A model generated the notes under the pieces. The model searched no databases and was not told the origin of the DNA. It saw only the letters and a list, made by a program, of their open reading frames with translations. From a virus, in the IMG/VR virus record IMGVR_UViG_3300025131_000480, positions 1 through 22,310 of that record: a stretch of 22,310 nt of DNA. One strand, written 5' to 3'. Numbering within the stretch: position 1 is the stretch's first letter; each line of letters starts with the position of its first letter. This document shows positions 20,526 through 22,310 of the stretch, in pieces. A program made the translations under genes and the position numbers.

Positions 20526-22310
20526 TTATCCTACTTTAACTTGTTTTGGATTAGAATACAAGGTCATGATGCCTTCAGGATCGGGACCTGATAATGGAGG
20601 TACAGCGCCTGGACGTCTAGCAATGTTGCCTGTTTCAATAATTCCACCTTCAGCTTTCTTAGGCCATTCATCTTTAGGCACCCAATCCGGCACATCTCCT
20701 TCAATCATTTCATTAGGAGGGTCTCCTAACCAATCACCTTCAGGTCCAAGTTGTCCTTCAGGATCTGGTACTAAAGCCTCATCTTGATCTAGATCTTTAT
20801 AAATTCTCTTTTTGAAAGCGTCATCAACAACCGTGCCCTCTTTAGTTACTCCACCTGTCATCTTTTCTAACCCTGCAACTACTTCATCTCCTTCAGTAGA
20901 AATATCTAAATATTCAACATCCTCTCGATAAGGCTGAGACTGATCAGGTTGACTATAACTAAATTCAGGATCTTCTACTTTAACCCGTTGATATTCCCAA
21001 GCTTGAGGATGGTCTGGATCCACACCAAATTTCTGATAACCCGCAGATCCAGGTCTAAAGTTAATTTGTCGAACCGCATCATCACCAAAATTATCACTGC
21101 CAGTCCAATGCATACTAATTTCTCCCGTTAATGGATTTTCTTCCATGACCACTTTTTCCATTTCTGTTTTAATTTGGGTTCCCTCACCTCGAGGTCCTTT
21201 AGAATAATATTTTTGAACAGGAATCATCATTTCATAAATATCTCCTCCGACATAATGCTTGTCTGCCATCTCAATTAATTTACCATGGGCTTTAATCTTC
21301 GCTACCGCTCTTGGAAACCACGCCGGCATTCCTTCCACACCAGCAAACTTCGTGGGAATAGATTTTGTTGCCGTTGTCGTTGCGGTCTTTGCGGCTTGTT
21401 TAACGCCTTTACCCGTTACCGCTGCAACACCTGCTGCAATAGATCCTACTAACCATTTTAAGAAAGTTCGTCTCGTCATTCCTCCTTTAGGTTTAAAATC
21501 GTCTCCTCCTTCAGCGACGCCTACACGTCCACCTTTACTAAACCAGCTAAAGAAATCTTCTTGACGGTCACCCACTCTTTCTTTAGTGGCTACCTCTTCT
21601 CTTCCTTGATAAAACTCTTTCATTTGATCCAGCATCATCTTTTGATAATCTAAATCTCTCATTTCTCCTTCAAACATTAATTCTTCGGATCCTAAGAGTT
21701 TGGCTCCTAAAGCGGTGGTTCCTAACCAACCTTGTTTGTAAATCGTCTCCATTGTCTCTGCATCTTCTTCACTCACGACTCCTTCAGCTCTTAAAGCATC
21801 CACATGGTCTCCGACTTTTTGATTAAATTTATATTTATCCCACGCCATGGATCCTGCCACTAAAGCCATTGGAATAGGACCGAGAGGTAACATTCTTGCT
21901 CCTATGCCTAACGCTCTAGGTAATCCTGTTTTGGCTAATGGTTTAGCTGCACCAAATCCAAATTTCTCTGTTCCAAATGGAAAGACTAATCTGGTTCCTC
22001 GGGATGCTGGAGCCATTGTTGCTCTTTTTAAAGCTGCTCCTGTTTCTCTCCACTTACGTGGATCTAAATGTTTTAATCCGAGTCTATCTCCTGCTTCTTT
22101 ATAATATTTCATCTTTTGCCCTGCACTGTAAGGGGTATCTAAAGCCATGGCCCATACGGCGTCTAAAGGATTGGTGAACATCTCACCAAGGTCTTGTCCT
22201 TCTTTGTATTGATATAATTTCTCTGCGGCGTAAGCGGGAGGTAACATGAATTTCATACTGGTGAAAAACTTAGCTAAATTTCTAGCCCCCATCGCTTCAG
22301 CTCCTAAACC
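20526..22310 (-). CDS. Large portal-adjacent phage protein with Tat-like motif, N-terminus cut
   Basis: Open to the window end: an ATG at 22292 gives 588 aa, but the six codons before it (GLGAEA) continue in frame, so the true start is probably outside. That ATG does have an AGGAG 8 nt upstream, so an internal start is possible. Numbering from 22292: residues 125-150 are hydrophobic (LPRALGIGARMLPLG onward); KGGRVG at 253-258; then MTRRTFLKWLVGSIAAGVAAV at 272-292 (first 20: MTRRTFLKWLVGSIAAGVAA), which looks like a twin-arginine signal placed mid-protein; a following globular part has MPAWFPRAVAKIKAHGKLIE; the C-terminus is acidic with DPDHPQAWEYQRVKVED-like strands. I recognise the KGG-RRxFLK arrangement from uncultured marine phages, function unknown. 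An ejected or internal head protein next to the portal is possible. Confidence 0.65.
   Translation of the reverse strand, partial: GLGAEAMGARNLAKFFTSMKFMLPPAYAAEKLYQYKEGQDLGEMFTNPLDAVWAMALDTPYSAGQKMKYYKEAGDRLGLKHLDPRKWRETGAALKRATMAPASRGTRLVFPFGTEKFGFGAAKPLAKTGLPRALGIGARMLPLGPIPMALVAGSMAWDKYKFNQKVGDHVDALRAEGVVSEEDAETMETIYKQGWLGTTALGAKLLGSEELMFEGEMRDLDYQKMMLDQMKEFYQGREEVATKERVGDRQEDFFSWFSKGGRVGVAEGGDDFKPKGGMTRRTFLKWLVGSIAAGVAAVTGKGVKQAAKTATTTATKSIPTKFAGVEGMPAWFPRAVAKIKAHGKLIEMADKHYVGGDIYEMMIPVQKYYSKGPRGEGTQIKTEMEKVVMEENPLTGEISMHWTGSDNFGDDAVRQINFRPGSAGYQKFGVDPDHPQAWEYQRVKVEDPEFSYSQPDQSQPYREDVEYLDISTEGDEVVAGLEKMTGGVTKEGTVVDDAFKKRIYKDLDQDEALVPDPEGQLGPEGDWLGDPPNEMIEGDVPDWVPKDEWPKKAEGGIIETGNIARRPGAVPPLSGPDPEGIMTLYSNPKQVKVG

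Noticed and set aside
21259-22104. Plus-strand open frames of 85-101 codons opposite the large portal-adjacent gene.
   Set aside because: Antisense to a strong coding frame, no ribosome sites, Pro/Ala-rich composition expected from the complement of the real gene.
1-22310. tRNA genes, CRISPR arrays, insertion sequences or attachment sites.
   Set aside because: No cloverleaf-like sequence, no regular direct repeats with spacers, no transposase or integrase and no long terminal repeats seen by eye.

Overview
The window is the virion-structure segment of a tailed bacteriophage genome. Every supported gene lies on the minus strand, so transcription runs from position 22310 towards 1. Genes are tightly packed and AT-rich, and most starts have a strong AGGAG-type ribosome site. 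The protein set (long P22-like portal, phage GroES, acidic scaffold, HK97-type capsid protein, SU10-type adaptor, glycine-rich fibres, 2-oxoglutarate oxygenases, small Lys/Gly-rich proteins with a KGGRVG motif) resembles uncultured marine phages such as those linked to SAR11 and other marine alphaproteobacteria. That host assignment is inference. No tape-measure, sheath or tube gene is seen, and two short neck/tail-accessory genes sit between capsid and fibres, which fits a short-tailed (podovirus-like) particle. Terminase, replication genes, integrase and endolysin are not in the window.

Layout in transcription order. (1) 22310-18002: a large unknown portal-proximal protein, cut by the window end, with an internal twin-arginine-like motif, then the 836-aa portal. 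(2) 17971-16314: small, mostly very basic proteins around a GTA-type holin-like membrane protein. This stretch ends in three overlapping micro-genes of 54, 44 and 25 codons; the last encodes a peptide that is about three quarters Lys/Arg. (3) 16314-12544: a small helical protein, a co-chaperonin (GroES/Cpn10), the scaffold, two conserved accessory proteins and the major capsid protein, followed by a strong hairpin. (4) 12477-9058: small unknown genes, two small beta-rich virion-type proteins, a P22 gp4-like neck candidate, a conserved unknown and an SU10-like adaptor. (5) 9050-1367: beta-rich repeat proteins, a fibre-like protein and two very glycine-rich fibre/adhesin proteins flanking a conserved 152-aa protein. 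(6) 1312-1: two different 2-oxoglutarate/Fe(II) oxygenases in tandem, the second cut by the window start.

How the genes fit together: the scaffold and the phage-encoded co-chaperonin would serve folding and assembly of the capsid protein on the portal. The adaptor and gp4-like proteins would close the neck, and the repeat and glycine-rich proteins would form the host-contact fibres. The basic micro-proteins may bind packaged DNA or RNA, and the oxygenases may hydroxylate a virion or host protein; both ideas are hypotheses. Expression looks tuned by stop/start overlaps (TAATG, ATGA), stop codons buried inside ribosome sites (TAAGGAG, TAGGAG), hairpins around the capsid genes, and two sigma-70-like promoters placed directly after the two glycine-rich genes.
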